32,981 nucleotides of DNA from contig CALIEI010000138.1 of assembly GCA_938022165.1 (NCBI GenBank), positions 1 through 32,981 on the forward strand. The letters are read 5' to 3'. A program made the translations under genes and the position numbers. The notes beneath the pieces were generated by a model. That model ran no database searches, was not told the DNA's origin, and saw only the letters and a program-made list of their open reading frames with translations. Numbering within the stretch: the stretch's first letter is position 1; each line of letters begins with the position of its first letter. Shown piece after piece: positions 23,549 through 32,227 of this stretch. This DNA is from an uncultured Saprospiraceae bacterium (GTDB lineage: Bacteria > Bacteroidota > Bacteroidia > Chitinophagales > Saprospiraceae).

Positions 23549-25051
23549 TTAGTACCCAGGATTTTGTACAAGGTTTGGATTTCCAGCAAGAGATCTTGAA
23601 GGGATTGGGAACAATAAACGCTCCTCACCAGTAGCGGGCTTTTCTTCCCAAGCGTCTAAGAATCTTCCAAATCTAATTAAATCTTGTCTTCTATGACCTT
23701 CCCAGTACAACTCTCTTCCTCTTTCCGCTAGTAAAGATGCTTCATCAATTGCAGATAGAGCACTTGCACCACGGATTGTTCGTATGTTGTTAACGATGTC
23801 CAATGCTCCCGCAGAGTCACCAGTTCTCATTAGTGCTTCAGCTTGCATTAACAAAACATCAGCATATCTGTAGAATACATAGTCGTTATCAACATTGTCT
23901 CCATTGTTATAATCAATTGGATACTTAACAACTCTAACACCAGTAACTTCTAGATTAGATCCTGACTCTTGAATTGCAACCTCTGGCGTAAAAGCAAGTG
24001 GATTACCTAATCTATCTTCCAATGCATTACCATCTTGATCAAACTGTTGACCTGCAAGAAATCCAGCGTTAATACCAGCTACTTCTGTAGAGCCTTCGTA
24101 ATCAGTTGCTCTTCTCGCATCATCATCTTCGAAACTAGCGTAAAAGTCACCTAATGTTGAGAATCCGTTCCATCCTGAAGGATTTTGATTATAGTGTAAA
24201 GTACAGAACCATCTTGATCTAACGTTACCAGAACTAATCCCGCCTTGATTTAAACCAGTGAAAATATTTTCCGTTGAAATCGCATCATTAGTTGGCGCGA
24301 AATTATCGAAATAATTTGTTGCCAAACTATATTTACCGGAATTCGTCAACTGTTGCGCAATAGCATTTACTCTATTCATATCAGCTGCATCGAAACTAGG
24401 TGCCGCTCTATTTAAGTAAACTCCTCTATTAAGTAATAACTTCATCTCAAGTACTAATGCTGCATCTTTATTAGCAACATGTGCTGGACCATCAGGAAGA
24501 TTTGAACTAATGGCTTGAAGTTCACTTATAATAAAATCAATAGTCTCTTGTGGTCCAAGTACGGTAGCATCCTCTAAAAGAGGCGCACCAGCTTCTCTAA
24601 ATGGAACTTGTCCCCAGCCATCTAATACGGAACCCATCACAAAAGCTCTTAGGAATCTTGCTTGTGCTTCTTGCTCTGGAGTAGGTTCAAACTGTAAGAT
24701 GTTAGTCGTACCAAATACAACTTGTAATAGCTCTGAAAATGTGCTCGCTAAAAAATCATGATCAGGTGACCATGAGTGATCGTGAAGTGATCTCCAAATA
24801 CCATTATCATCCCAATCCGGTCCTCTAGTTGGCCCTATGGTCTCATCAGAAGTATGCTGTTGAGCAGCCCAAAATCTAGATTGATCTTGATATGGCAATC
24901 TTAATGCTTCATACTGAGCAGTCAATAAATTCTCTACATCAATCAGATCAGCATTTTGCTCCACCGTAATGGTATCTCTGATTTCTGGTTCTAAGTCTGT
25001 GCATGAAAAACCTAGCATCAAACCAAGAAATAAAATGAAATAATTCTTCAT
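23549..25051 (-). CDS. SusD/RagB family nutrient-binding outer membrane lipoprotein
   Basis: The 500-residue protein has a lipoprotein signal ending GFSC (Cys 17). QARFLRAFVMGSVLDGWGQV matches the SusD N-terminal conserved region, and the C-terminal half shows YADVLLMQAEALMRTGD, ALDIVNNIRTIRGA, RGRELYWEGHRRQDLIRFGR and finally LFPIPSRSLAGNPNLVQNPG, all hallmark positions of the SusD/RagB family. It sits as a surface lid on the SusC barrel encoded 23 bases upstream and would capture a ligand for TonB-dependent import. The TPR-like scaffold is clear but the ligand is not predictable. The SusC and SusD genes form one transcript that ends mostly at the terminator at 23487-23522. Confidence 0.95.
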   Translation of the reverse strand: MKNYFILFLGLMLGFSCTDLEPEIRDTITVEQNADLIDVENLLTAQYEALRLPYQDQSRFWAAQQHTSDETIGPTRGPDWDDNGIWRSLHDHSWSPDHDFLASTFSELLQVVFGTTNILQFEPTPEQEAQARFLRAFVMGSVLDGWGQVPFREAGAPLLEDATVLGPQETIDFIISELQAISSNLPDGPAHVANKDAALVLEMKLLLNRGVYLNRAAPSFDAADMNRVNAIAQQLTNSGKYSLATNYFDNFAPTNDAISTENIFTGLNQGGISSGNVRSRWFCTLHYNQNPSGWNGFSTLGDFYASFEDDDARRATDYEGSTEVAGINAGFLAGQQFDQDGNALEDRLGNPLAFTPEVAIQESGSNLEVTGVRVVKYPIDYNNGDNVDNDYVFYRYADVLLMQAEALMRTGDSAGALDIVNNIRTIRGASALSAIDEASLLAERGRELYWEGHRRQDLIRFGRFLDAWEEKPATGEERLLFPIPSRSLAGNPNLVQNPGY

Positions 25052-25074
25052 ATCTTAATTTTTATTATAAAGTT

Positions 25075-28059
25075 TTAAAATGAGGCTCCAACAGTAAGCA
25101 AAAATGATCTCGCTGATGGATACGGTATATACTCAATTCCTTGAGAAGGTACGCCATTTCTTAGATTTACAGTGTTAACTTCCGGATCAAAGCCTGAATA
25201 ATTGGTAAATAATGCTAGATTTTGTCCAGTTATTGACACGTTTATATCCTTTAATTGTCCAGCATCTCCAAATCTATACCCTAAAGTTAGATTAGACAAT
25301 TTCACAAAATCACCATCTTCTACAAATCTTGAAGAAGCTGAGATTGGATTTGCACGACTTTCCTGAACAGGTCCATCTAATAACACTGCGTCAATATTTC
25401 TAGTTCCTATGTTACCAATAGGAAGTACACTGTTCGCTGTATTATTATAAATTTGGTGTCCAAATGCACCGTGCAAATTAGCTCCAATGAAGAATCCACC
25501 AGCTTCAAAGTTAATATTGAATCCTAATACAGTGTTTGCATTTGGATCTCCAGCAGCCATCAATTCTCCATCATTTGCGAAAATTGAATTTCCATCATCG
25601 TCAAGCCCTTGATAATCTCTTACAAAGAAGGTATTGATTGGGAAACCATTTCTAATCGTTTGGACAGTTGTATTTGAAATACCTTGTCCAAATAATTCTC
25701 CAGTAGGAACTTCAATAGTAAAATCTCTTATCTCATTAGTTAAGAAAGCCAAGTTTACACCAGCTGACAATCTAACGTCTCCTTTATTGATAATGTTTGC
25801 ATTTAACCCTATTTCAAGTCCGCTGTTTACCAATTCACCATCAAGATTTTGGAAAGGTCTTGCTGGAGGTCCAGGCTCAGAAACTTGCAAGTCTAATAAT
25901 AAGTCGCTAGTTACTCTGTTGTAGTATTCAACCGTTCCTGTAATACCGTAATTAAATAATGAAAAATCAACCCCTACATTAAATGTAGCTGAAGATTCCC
26001 AAGTTAAATTAGGGTTAGCCTCACGAGTCAAAAACTGACCTGAATTATCTAGAAGATCAATCACAGTCAATGCCGCATCAGCAGCAAATTCCTGATTACC
26101 AGAAATACCCCATCCAGCTCTAAGCTTTAACTGATCGATAGCGTCATTTGCCAAGAAAGATTCATTATGTAAATTCCAAGCAGCAGCCACTGATGGGAAT
26201 ACACCATATCTATTATTCTCTCCAAAACGAGTAGAACCATCTGCTCTTAAAGTACCCGTCAATAAGAATCTATCATTAATGTTTAAGTTTGCTCTTCCAA
26301 AGAATGATTGTATTTCACTGATCGGCTCTGCAAAAGAAAACACATTTCTATTATCACGATTAGAGTTTTGTAATGCTAGATCATTATTGAAATCTAAAAT
26401 GTCAAATCCAAAGCCTCCAAATCCAAAGCCTTGAAAATTGAATTTTTGATATTCATAACCACCTAATAGGTTTAATGAATTGTTTGTTCCTAAATCTACA
26501 TTGTAGTTCAGAGTATGTGTGTGTACTTGGTTGATCAATCTGTTTTGAGATTGTCCTGCAAATCCAAGTCCTTCAACTCCTTGTACATTAATCAAACCAG
26601 AGATCCCACCAGAAGCATTACTGTTCGCAAAGTTATTACCATAACGGTAACGGTAAGTCAAATTATCAGTAATGTTCCAATACGGAGAAATAGAACCTAT
26701 AATAGTAGTCGTATTAGCTTGTTCTCTGTGAGCGTCCAACAATTGAAGTGGGTTGATAGTAGTAGCACCCACTGTCGCCGTTGTTGAATTATTAGTAGCT
26801 GTAGTAAAAGCCCCATTTGACATCAACGGAATAGTTGGATTCCATTGTAAAGCTTGTGCAACTAAGTTACCTGTAAAACCAGCGTTAGTCGAAATAGGCG
26901 CAATGTCTTCTACAGCATGAGAAGTAGCTAAAAATACATCAAAGCCTACTTTATCTTCCAATAAAGTATACTGTGCATTTATGGTAGCATTGTATCTTTC
27001 CAATCCTGATTCTCTAACAATACCCTCCGTATCAAAATATCCGAGAGATACTCTATAAGAACCATTATCTGAACCACCTCCTATAGACATATTATAGTTT
27101 TGAGTAGTACCCGTTTGTAAAATTTCATCTAAGGCATCTACATTTCCTCCACCATCTGCAGAAGCTAAATCGTCTCCAGTGAAACCATATTGACCCAAAG
27201 CAGATCTATATTCATCTCCATCTAGAATGTCATACCCGTTCAAAAGTGTACTTACACCTACACCTGCATTAAAGCTAATAGAAGGTTCAGCGTTTTTACC
27301 TTTTTTAGTAGTTACGATTATAACACCATTTGCTGCTCTTGCGCCATAGATAGCTGCTGAAGAAGCATCCTTTAATACTTGGATAGATTCGATATCCTGT
27401 GGATTAAGGAAGTTCAATGGGTTAGAATTTGGTAACTCTCCAATGTCTGTATTCAAGATACGTGCTCTAGCACTTCTACCATCCAATGGAATACCATCTA
27501 TTACATATAGTGGGTTTGCGCCTGCTCTGATAGAGTTATTACCTCTAATCTGAACAGTGGCTTCAGCACCAGGCTGACCACTATTGTTGGTAACATTAAT
27601 ACCCGGAAGACGACCTTGAAGCAGTTGATCAGAGTTTACAACTACCCCTTTGTTGAAATCTTTAGCCTCTAGAGATGCAACAGATCCGGTAAGGTCTGTC
27701 CTTCTAACAGCTCCGTAACCAATCACCACTACTTCATCTAAAATCTCTCCCGCTCCTAGCGATACGTCTACAACGTTAGATGCTCCTAATGGTATCGTTT
27801 GAGATCCATATCCAGTATAGGATATATCTAATGATTGTGCATCAGCAGGTACTTGAATAGAGTAAGTCCCATCTATGTCAGTGATGGTCCCTGTGGTAGT
27901 TCCAGTAACGATTACACTCGCACCGATTAGTGGATCTCCATTGTCGTTATCTATAATGGTACCACTAATGGTTCTTTGTCCATAAGAAACGATCGATATT
28001 GCCATAAAGGCAAACATCAAAATCAATCCCTTATAAGAATTGTCAAATTTGATTTTCAT
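25075..28059 (-). CDS. SusC/RagA family TonB-linked outer membrane receptor
   Basis: A TTG at 28066-28068 is in frame, but the ATG at 28057-28059 (MKIKFDNSYKGLILMFAFMA) gives a normal signal peptide and is preferred (994 residues). After the signal comes a carboxypeptidase-D-like regulatory domain (GTIIDNDNGDPLIGASVIVT, about residues 30-100), then the SusC signature EVVVIGYGAVRRTDLTGSV. The plug domain (about 120-255) contains LYVIDGIPLDGR and VLKDASSAAIYGARAANGVI. The remainder is a 22-strand barrel ending FLLTVGASF. It should import a ligand captured by SusD across the outer membrane using TonB energy. No N-terminal transducer domain, anti-sigma gene or sensor for this pair is seen next to it. 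The non-coding region upstream is unusually long. Confidence 0.95.
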   Translation of the reverse strand: MKIKFDNSYKGLILMFAFMAISIVSYGQRTISGTIIDNDNGDPLIGASVIVTGTTTGTITDIDGTYSIQVPADAQSLDISYTGYGSQTIPLGASNVVDVSLGAGEILDEVVVIGYGAVRRTDLTGSVASLEAKDFNKGVVVNSDQLLQGRLPGINVTNNSGQPGAEATVQIRGNNSIRAGANPLYVIDGIPLDGRSARARILNTDIGELPNSNPLNFLNPQDIESIQVLKDASSAAIYGARAANGVIIVTTKKGKNAEPSISFNAGVGVSTLLNGYDILDGDEYRSALGQYGFTGDDLASADGGGNVDALDEILQTGTTQNYNMSIGGGSDNGSYRVSLGYFDTEGIVRESGLERYNATINAQYTLLEDKVGFDVFLATSHAVEDIAPISTNAGFTGNLVAQALQWNPTIPLMSNGAFTTATNNSTTATVGATTINPLQLLDAHREQANTTTIIGSISPYWNITDNLTYRYRYGNNFANSNASGGISGLINVQGVEGLGFAGQSQNRLINQVHTHTLNYNVDLGTNNSLNLLGGYEYQKFNFQGFGFGGFGFDILDFNNDLALQNSNRDNRNVFSFAEPISEIQSFFGRANLNINDRFLLTGTLRADGSTRFGENNRYGVFPSVAAAWNLHNESFLANDAIDQLKLRAGWGISGNQEFAADAALTVIDLLDNSGQFLTREANPNLTWESSATFNVGVDFSLFNYGITGTVEYYNRVTSDLLLDLQVSEPGPPARPFQNLDGELVNSGLEIGLNANIINKGDVRLSAGVNLAFLTNEIRDFTIEVPTGELFGQGISNTTVQTIRNGFPINTFFVRDYQGLDDDGNSIFANDGELMAAGDPNANTVLGFNINFEAGGFFIGANLHGAFGHQIYNNTANSVLPIGNIGTRNIDAVLLDGPVQESRANPISASSRFVEDGDFVKLSNLTLGYRFGDAGQLKDINVSITGQNLALFTNYSGFDPEVNTVNLRNGVPSQGIEYIPYPSARSFLLTVGASF

Positions 28060-28575
28060 ACATTCCAATTTTGATATTTGTTAAAATATTTTTTCCATAC
28101 TTGTCTAGAAATGAAGAAATTACCCAATTCTAGTGTCTTTTTATTTCATACTAAGCGCTCTGACAAAAAGCTTAAAACACGGCAGAATCTATATTATGTG
28201 TTTCTTTTACAATTAGTAAATATATACACTTGGATTAAAATAAAAAAATTTTGTTGGTAACTTAGATTAATCACATGATCAGTAGTTGTCGATCTTTAAT
28301 TTGCAAAATTTGATGTTTGTGTAAAAAGAAAGCGAGCAGAATTTCAAGATAGTGACTTTAGTTTTAGATTATATTTTATCAGTTAACTGTTAATCAGTCA
28401 ACATTATTTATAAACAAGAAAAATCGTGCATAAATATATACTAATCGAAGAGTATTGGAAGCACAGGTAGTAAAGATTTAGTTTCTCAGCAATCAAAGTG
28501 TTATGGCGAAATGGTAAGTAAATTTTTACAGTCGATCCACTTGGTTGATGTCTTTATAATGAAAGTGAATTTTAT
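28060..28575. other. Long AT-rich leader/intergenic region upstream of the SusC gene
   Basis: No gene is supported here. It must contain the promoter of the SusC/SusD unit, but no clean minus-strand TAnnTTTG box was found; TATATTTA on the minus strand near 28220 is one base off. A weak inverted repeat GTTAACTG (28382-28389) with CAGTCAAC (28395-28402), seven of eight pairs, could be an operator. Confidence 0.4.
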
Positions 28576-28756
28576 AGCTATAGTCCGATATATTATATAC
28601 GTATACATCGCGGAAGCGTATAGCTGTAGCTCGACGCACCGGAGGGGCGTAAGGACAAGGGATAGCAGCGGCATCTCGTTTTTTATGACTGTAAGGAATA
28701 AAAACGAGATATAGCGTAGAGCCCGGTGCCGACGTAGTACGGCATGGTCCCAAAAA
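28576..28756 (+). repeat. GC-rich structured intergenic repeat, copy B (plus orientation)
   Basis: The core (28653-28756) starts with GGACAAGGGAT and ends with CATGGTCCCAAAAAA, matching the ends of copy A on the opposite strand at 9195-9397. Strong complementary arms are visible: ATCTCGTTTTTTAT (28673-28686) with ATAAAAACGAGAT (28698-28710), GCACCGG (28636-28642) with CCGGTGC (28723-28729), GCCG (28728-28731) with CGGC (28740-28743), and upstream AGCTATA (28576-28582) with TATAGCT (28619-28625). The layout GGGATAGCAGCGG, hairpin, then TAGCGTAGAGCCCGG resembles a repeat motif I have seen between genes in Bacteroidota. It may be a structured RNA (the Rfam Flavo-1 family is a candidate to test) or a dispersed palindromic repeat. 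No coding sequence is credible here. Confidence 0.6.
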
Positions 28757-28886
28757 AGAATTTACAATACCTTTTAAGTGGCAACTTAGGTCAAGTTAAA
28801 ATGGTGTTGGAAAAGAAAACTTCATAATCTAAATATCAATTGAGTATCTTCATAATTGATTGGCCATTCTAAGGTTAAAGCGCAAC

Positions 28887-30143
28887 ATGTTTACTACCGT
28901 TTTTGATAAATTTATTTCTAAGATTTTTTTTACTGCCCTTCTTGTAATATTGGTAGGAAATAGTGGCTTAGCCCAATCCTACGGCTTCATAATTAATGAA
29001 CGGACTGAAAAAGAAACTTTCTCATTTGAATATATCAATGGTTTTATTGTTGTAGAGCTTCTGTACAATCACACTTTTCCGATGAAGTTCCTTTTTGATA
29101 CGGGAGCTAGTAATACCATAGTAAGTAATAAAACAATTGTTGATCTGTTTGGCCCAACGTACGGAAGGACCTTCACGATCTATGGGGCTGACTTGAGCAA
29201 GCCTCTGTATGCGCATCTGGTAAAAGGGGTTCATCTTAGATTGGAAAATACAACGGCACCAAACCAAGATATTTTAGTGCTAGAAGAAGACTATTTTAAT
29301 TTTAAACGCTTGACAGGTAGGGAGATCCATGGCATACTTGGAGCTGATATGTTTAGAAATCATGTTGTCAAAATCAACTACCAAAGGAGAACAATACAAT
29401 TCTATAAAAAAGGCTCCGATAAGTTAAAAACAAATGGTTTTGAAAAAAGCAAAATCGCTGTTCAAAAATCTAAACCATATATAGTAAGTGACATTACCTT
29501 GGCTAATGAATCTGAAACCAAACTAAAATTGCTGGTTGATACGGGTGCTTCAGCAGCACTCTTATTAAATACAAAATCTGATACTAGCCTAGTGCTTCCA
29601 GAGCAAATCATACCAGGGAATGTTGGTTTTGGTATCGGTGGACTCATGGAAGGTTATGTAGGTAGAGTTAAAGATCTAGAAATCGGTGGCAAAAATCTTG
29701 AAAACGTAATTTGTCATTTTCAAAAAAACGAGAAGTCCTTAGATTCTTTAAATCTTGTTTTTAGACATGGCCTAGTAGGAAACTATGTGTTGGATCGATT
29801 TGAAGTAATACTAGATTATCCAAATCAGATGATTTATCTCAAGCCTACAAAAAAGTGGAAAAGGAAATTTGATTATGACAAGAGTGGGATTACTGTCATA
29901 GCTATCGGAATTGAAGAACAAACCTACTATATACAGGGCATTCTTAAGGGTTCGCCGGCTGAAAAAGCGGGTCTAAAACCGGGTGATGTAATACACAAAA
30001 TCAATAGTATGCCTCGTCTATTGCTATCATATGATGGTATAACGAAAATTTTGAAAGGCAAAACGGGTAAAAAAATAAAATTGAAAGTAAAACGGGGTGA
30101 ACAGATCTTAAAATTTGAATTTAGACTTAAAGACTTGATTTAG
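28887..30143 (+). CDS. Secreted retropepsin-like aspartic protease with C-terminal PDZ domain
   Basis: A TTG at 28860 is in frame, but the ATG at 28887 opens onto a signal peptide (MFTTVFDKFISKIFFTALLV, cleavage near GLAQS) and is preferred (418 residues). Numbered from that ATG, two aspartic-protease motifs are present: FLFDTGASNTIVS (catalytic Asp 71) and LLVDTGASAALLL (Asp 218), each in a repeat of about 140 residues. A hydrophobic GILGADMF motif follows the first copy and GLVGNYVL the second. The C-terminal 85 residues form a PDZ domain (GILKGSPAEKAGLKPGDVIH). The two DTGA lobes could form the active site within one chain, as in pepsin-like pseudo-dimers. It would act in the periplasm or at the envelope; its substrate is unknown. 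Neighbours are the GC-rich repeat upstream and ribosomal genes downstream. Confidence 0.88.
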   Translation: MFTTVFDKFISKIFFTALLVILVGNSGLAQSYGFIINERTEKETFSFEYINGFIVVELLYNHTFPMKFLFDTGASNTIVSNKTIVDLFGPTYGRTFTIYGADLSKPLYAHLVKGVHLRLENTTAPNQDILVLEEDYFNFKRLTGREIHGILGADMFRNHVVKINYQRRTIQFYKKGSDKLKTNGFEKSKIAVQKSKPYIVSDITLANESETKLKLLVDTGASAALLLNTKSDTSLVLPEQIIPGNVGFGIGGLMEGYVGRVKDLEIGGKNLENVICHFQKNEKSLDSLNLVFRHGLVGNYVLDRFEVILDYPNQMIYLKPTKKWKRKFDYDKSGITVIAIGIEEQTYYIQGILKGSPAEKAGLKPGDVIHKINSMPRLLLSYDGITKILKGKTGKKIKLKVKRGEQILKFEFRLKDLI

Positions 30144-30204
30144 AATGCTTTAGAATCATTTTGCTTTTAGAGTGCGTGAGCTAGCATTTATTGACTTAAA
30201 GTTG

Positions 30205-30212
30205 TATATTTG
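30205..30212 (+). promoter_or_regulatory. Probable -7 box of the rplU-rpmA promoter
   Basis: TATATTTG matches the Bacteroidota -7 consensus TAnnTTTG exactly and lies 30 bases before the rplU ATG. A TTGAC at 30191-30195 is closer than the usual -33 spacing, so the upstream box is uncertain. Confidence 0.6.
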
Positions 30213-30241
30213 CATCCTTTTAGAAATAAAAATCATCAACT

Positions 30242-30553
30242 ATGTTTGCAATTTTGACAATAGCTGGTCAACAATTCAAAGTAGAAGAAGGTCAAGAGAT
30301 CTTCGTCCACCAGCTAGCTGCCGAAGAGGGCAAAAGTGTTTCTTTTGATCAGGTACACCTGATAGGTAAAGGAACTTCAGCCCAGATTGGAAAGCCTGTT
30401 CTTTCGGGTGCATCCGTAAAAGCTACTGTTCTTGGCCATGAAAAAGGTAAGAAAGTAGTCGTCTTCAAGAAGAAAAGACGTAAAGGTTACCGTGTAAAGA
30501 ACGGTCACAGACAACATTTCACTAAAATCAAGATCGACAGCATAGTCGGCTAA
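30242..30553 (+). CDS. rplU: 50S ribosomal protein L21
   Basis: The 103-residue protein starts MFAILTIAGQQFKVEEGQEI, the standard L21 opening, and shows GKPVLSGASVKATVLGHEKG followed by VVFKKKRRKGYRVKNGHRQH, the conserved rRNA-binding region. L21 binds 23S rRNA in the large subunit. It is full length and precedes rpmA by 18 bases in the near-universal rplU-rpmA order. The promoter box at 30205-30212 lies just upstream. Confidence 0.97.
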   Translation: MFAILTIAGQQFKVEEGQEIFVHQLAAEEGKSVSFDQVHLIGKGTSAQIGKPVLSGASVKATVLGHEKGKKVVVFKKKRRKGYRVKNGHRQHFTKIKIDSIVG

Positions 30554-30571
30554 TCAAAAATCTAATTAACG

Positions 30572-31279
30572 ATGGCACATAAAAAAGGAGTCGGTAGTAC
30601 TGACAACGGACGTGACAGTAATAGTAAAAGGTTGGGAATCAAACTTTTTGGTGGACAACTAGCTAGAGCTGGAAATATTATAATTCGCCAGAGAGGTACT
30701 AGATACCACGTTGGCCCAAATGCATATCTTGGTAGAGATCATACTGTACATGCTATGATCGACGGTCGTGTAGCTTACACAAAAGGAAGAAAAAATAGAA
30801 CCTACGTAAGCATCATTCCGTTGGAAAATGGTGAAGCTTTAGTTCCAAGCAAACCTCAAAAACAAGCTAAGCCAAAAGCGCCTGTGGCTCCAGCAGCACC
30901 AGTAGCAAAAGCAGAACCTGTTGCTCCAGTAGCACCAGCGGCTAAGCCTGCTGCAAAAGGGGATAAAATAGCATTTGATGGCAAAAAGTATGCTCCAGAT
31001 GACTTAACAATAATTGAAGGAATAGGACCAAAAATCAGCGAACTTCTTAAAGAAGGAGGCGTAAAAACATGGAGTGATCTTGCTGCTGCAGATGTCAGCA
31101 GACTCCAAGAAATTTTAGACGCAGCTGGTCCTAGATATAGAGTTCATAAGCCAGGTACTTGGCCAAAACAATCACAAATGGTGGTTGATGGTAAGTGGGA
31201 TGAACTTAAAGAATATCAAGATATTCTTGACGGGGGGGTTGACCCTTCCGAAGCGAAAAATTCTTCCGAAGAAGAATAA
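30572..31279 (+). CDS. rpmA: 50S ribosomal protein L27 with long linker and extra C-terminal helix-hairpin-helix-like domain
   Basis: Residues 1-88 are a complete L27 ([20 protein letters not shown], then [20 protein letters not shown]), the protein whose N-terminus reaches the peptidyl-transferase centre. L27 is normally about 85-90 residues; this frame continues to 235 without interruption. Residues about 89-132 are an Ala/Pro/Lys/Val linker with [10 protein letters not shown]-type repeats. Residues about 138-218 form a second domain: [20 protein letters not shown] matches a helix-hairpin-helix (GIGPK), followed by [20 protein letters not shown] and [18 protein letters not shown], of the DUF4332-like type found fused to several Bacteroidota proteins. 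The tail is acidic (SSEEE). The extension probably binds nucleic acid or another protein; its function on the ribosome is unknown. A terminator follows at 31333. Confidence 0.93.
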   Translation: MAHKKGVGSTDNGRDSNSKRLGIKLFGGQLARAGNIIIRQRGTRYHVGPNAYLGRDHTVHAMIDGRVAYTKGRKNRTYVSIIPLENGEALVPSKPQKQAKPKAPVAPAAPVAKAEPVAPVAPAAKPAAKGDKIAFDGKKYAPDDLTIIEGIGPKISELLKEGGVKTWSDLAAADVSRLQEILDAAGPRYRVHKPGTWPKQSQMVVDGKWDELKEYQDILDGGVDPSEAKNSSEEE

Positions 31280-31332
31280 TTTTGCTTATATTAGCGATAG
31301 TTTTAGTTTTCATAGCTTTATATTTTTGTTGG

Positions 31333-31361
31333 GCCGTGCTCTTTAGAGTGCGGCTTTTTTT
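31333..31361 (+). terminator. Intrinsic terminator of rplU-rpmA
   Basis: GCCGTGCTC (31333-31341) pairs with GAGTGCGGC (31346-31354), nine pairs including two G-U, with a four-base loop and seven T (31355-31361). It lies 54 bases after the rpmA stop. Confidence 0.92.
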
Positions 31362-31390
31362 ATTGCACTTATTTTCAAATAAGAACACAT

Positions 31391-31422
31391 TAACTATTAG
31401 AGTAAACAGGCTCAAATAGTTA
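31391..31422. other. 12-bp imperfect stem-loop between convergent genes
   Basis: TAACTATTAGAG (31391-31402) and CTCAAATAGTTA (31411-31422) pair at eleven of twelve positions around an eight-base loop. No T-run follows on either strand. It lies 42 bases after the stop of the minus-strand TPR gene and may protect that 3' end or act as a weak terminator. Confidence 0.35.
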
Positions 31423-31464
31423 GATATTACTACAATAAAGGATATTGAATATTTAGACGTGCGG

Positions 31465-32223
31465 TCAAATAATATGATACTGTCCGGCAGGCAGCCAACC
31501 CAATTGGCCATTCTCTAAGCGCACTTTTTCAAAGCTGCCTATCTTATCAACTATTTGGACTTTTGTGCCCGGTAAGAGGCTCATAATCGCTTCATTTGCT
31601 TCTTCTGGGGCCGACTTTAGCTCGATCTGATCTTTCATTATTATACCCGTCTTGAGCCGATATTGAAATTTTGCCTGAGAGGAACTCAGGAAGAAAAATA
31701 ATATACTTAACACAAAAAATGCTATCCCGCCCAAAAAGCCCTTCTTTTTAGTTAGCCTCTCGGAATGCAGAAGCCAAACTCCAAATGCAAAGACGGATAA
31801 GAATATAGAAATGAATCCAATAAAATACCAGGTATTGGAACCCGCTCTAGTAAATAGGTATTTCCAAACTCTAAACACGATGAACTCTGGAATCTGAACG
31901 ATATCGCTATCTAGCTGTTCTTTGGCGATGCTCAAATTGTGCAGTATAGATTTATCAAACGGATCCATTTTTAGGCCTTTTTCAAAATATAAAATTGCCG
32001 AGGGAATGTCTCCACTTTTATATAAAGCAGAACCTAGATTGTTATATACCGCTAAGGATTGGTAGTCAAAATCAATGACCTTCTTGTATTGCTGAATGGC
32101 ATCGCTATAAGAGCTACTCTCATAAGCAGCATTGGCTGATTCTAACAGTCCTTTAGTATCCTGTGCAAAAAGCATCAGGTTAAAAAAGATTAAAGCAAAA
32201 AGTAGTTGAATTCGTTTATTCAT
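31465..32223 (-). CDS. TPR and SH3-like domain membrane protein (BatE-like)
   Basis: An upstream in-frame ATG at 32241 lies inside the preceding gene; the ATG at 32221-32223 (MNKRIQLLFALIFFNLMLFA) opens a signal peptide and leaves a four-base gap, so it is preferred (252 residues). After the signal come TPR repeats (about residues 25-110, AYESSSYSDAIQQYKKVIDF and SALYKSGDIPSAILYFEKGL). Two membrane helices follow (about 130-155 and 165-185), then a C-terminal SH3b-like domain (TGIIMKDQIELKSAPEEANE, ending LGWLPAGQYHII). This layout is that of BatE-type proteins, associated with the Bat aerotolerance cluster, but no other bat gene is in the window. Function is thus only suggested: envelope assembly or signalling. 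It is co-transcribed with the OstA-like gene. Confidence 0.75.
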   Translation of the reverse strand: MNKRIQLLFALIFFNLMLFAQDTKGLLESANAAYESSSYSDAIQQYKKVIDFDYQSLAVYNNLGSALYKSGDIPSAILYFEKGLKMDPFDKSILHNLSIAKEQLDSDIVQIPEFIVFRVWKYLFTRAGSNTWYFIGFISIFLSVFAFGVWLLHSERLTKKKGFLGGIAFFVLSILFFFLSSSQAKFQYRLKTGIIMKDQIELKSAPEEANEAIMSLLPGTKVQIVDKIGSFEKVRLENGQLGWLPAGQYHII

Positions 32224-32227
32224 GCTG

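Noticed and set aside
28511-28753. Two overlapping frames of 67 and 75 codons on opposite strands
   Set aside because: Both cross the hairpins of structured repeat copy B and show no protein-like features.
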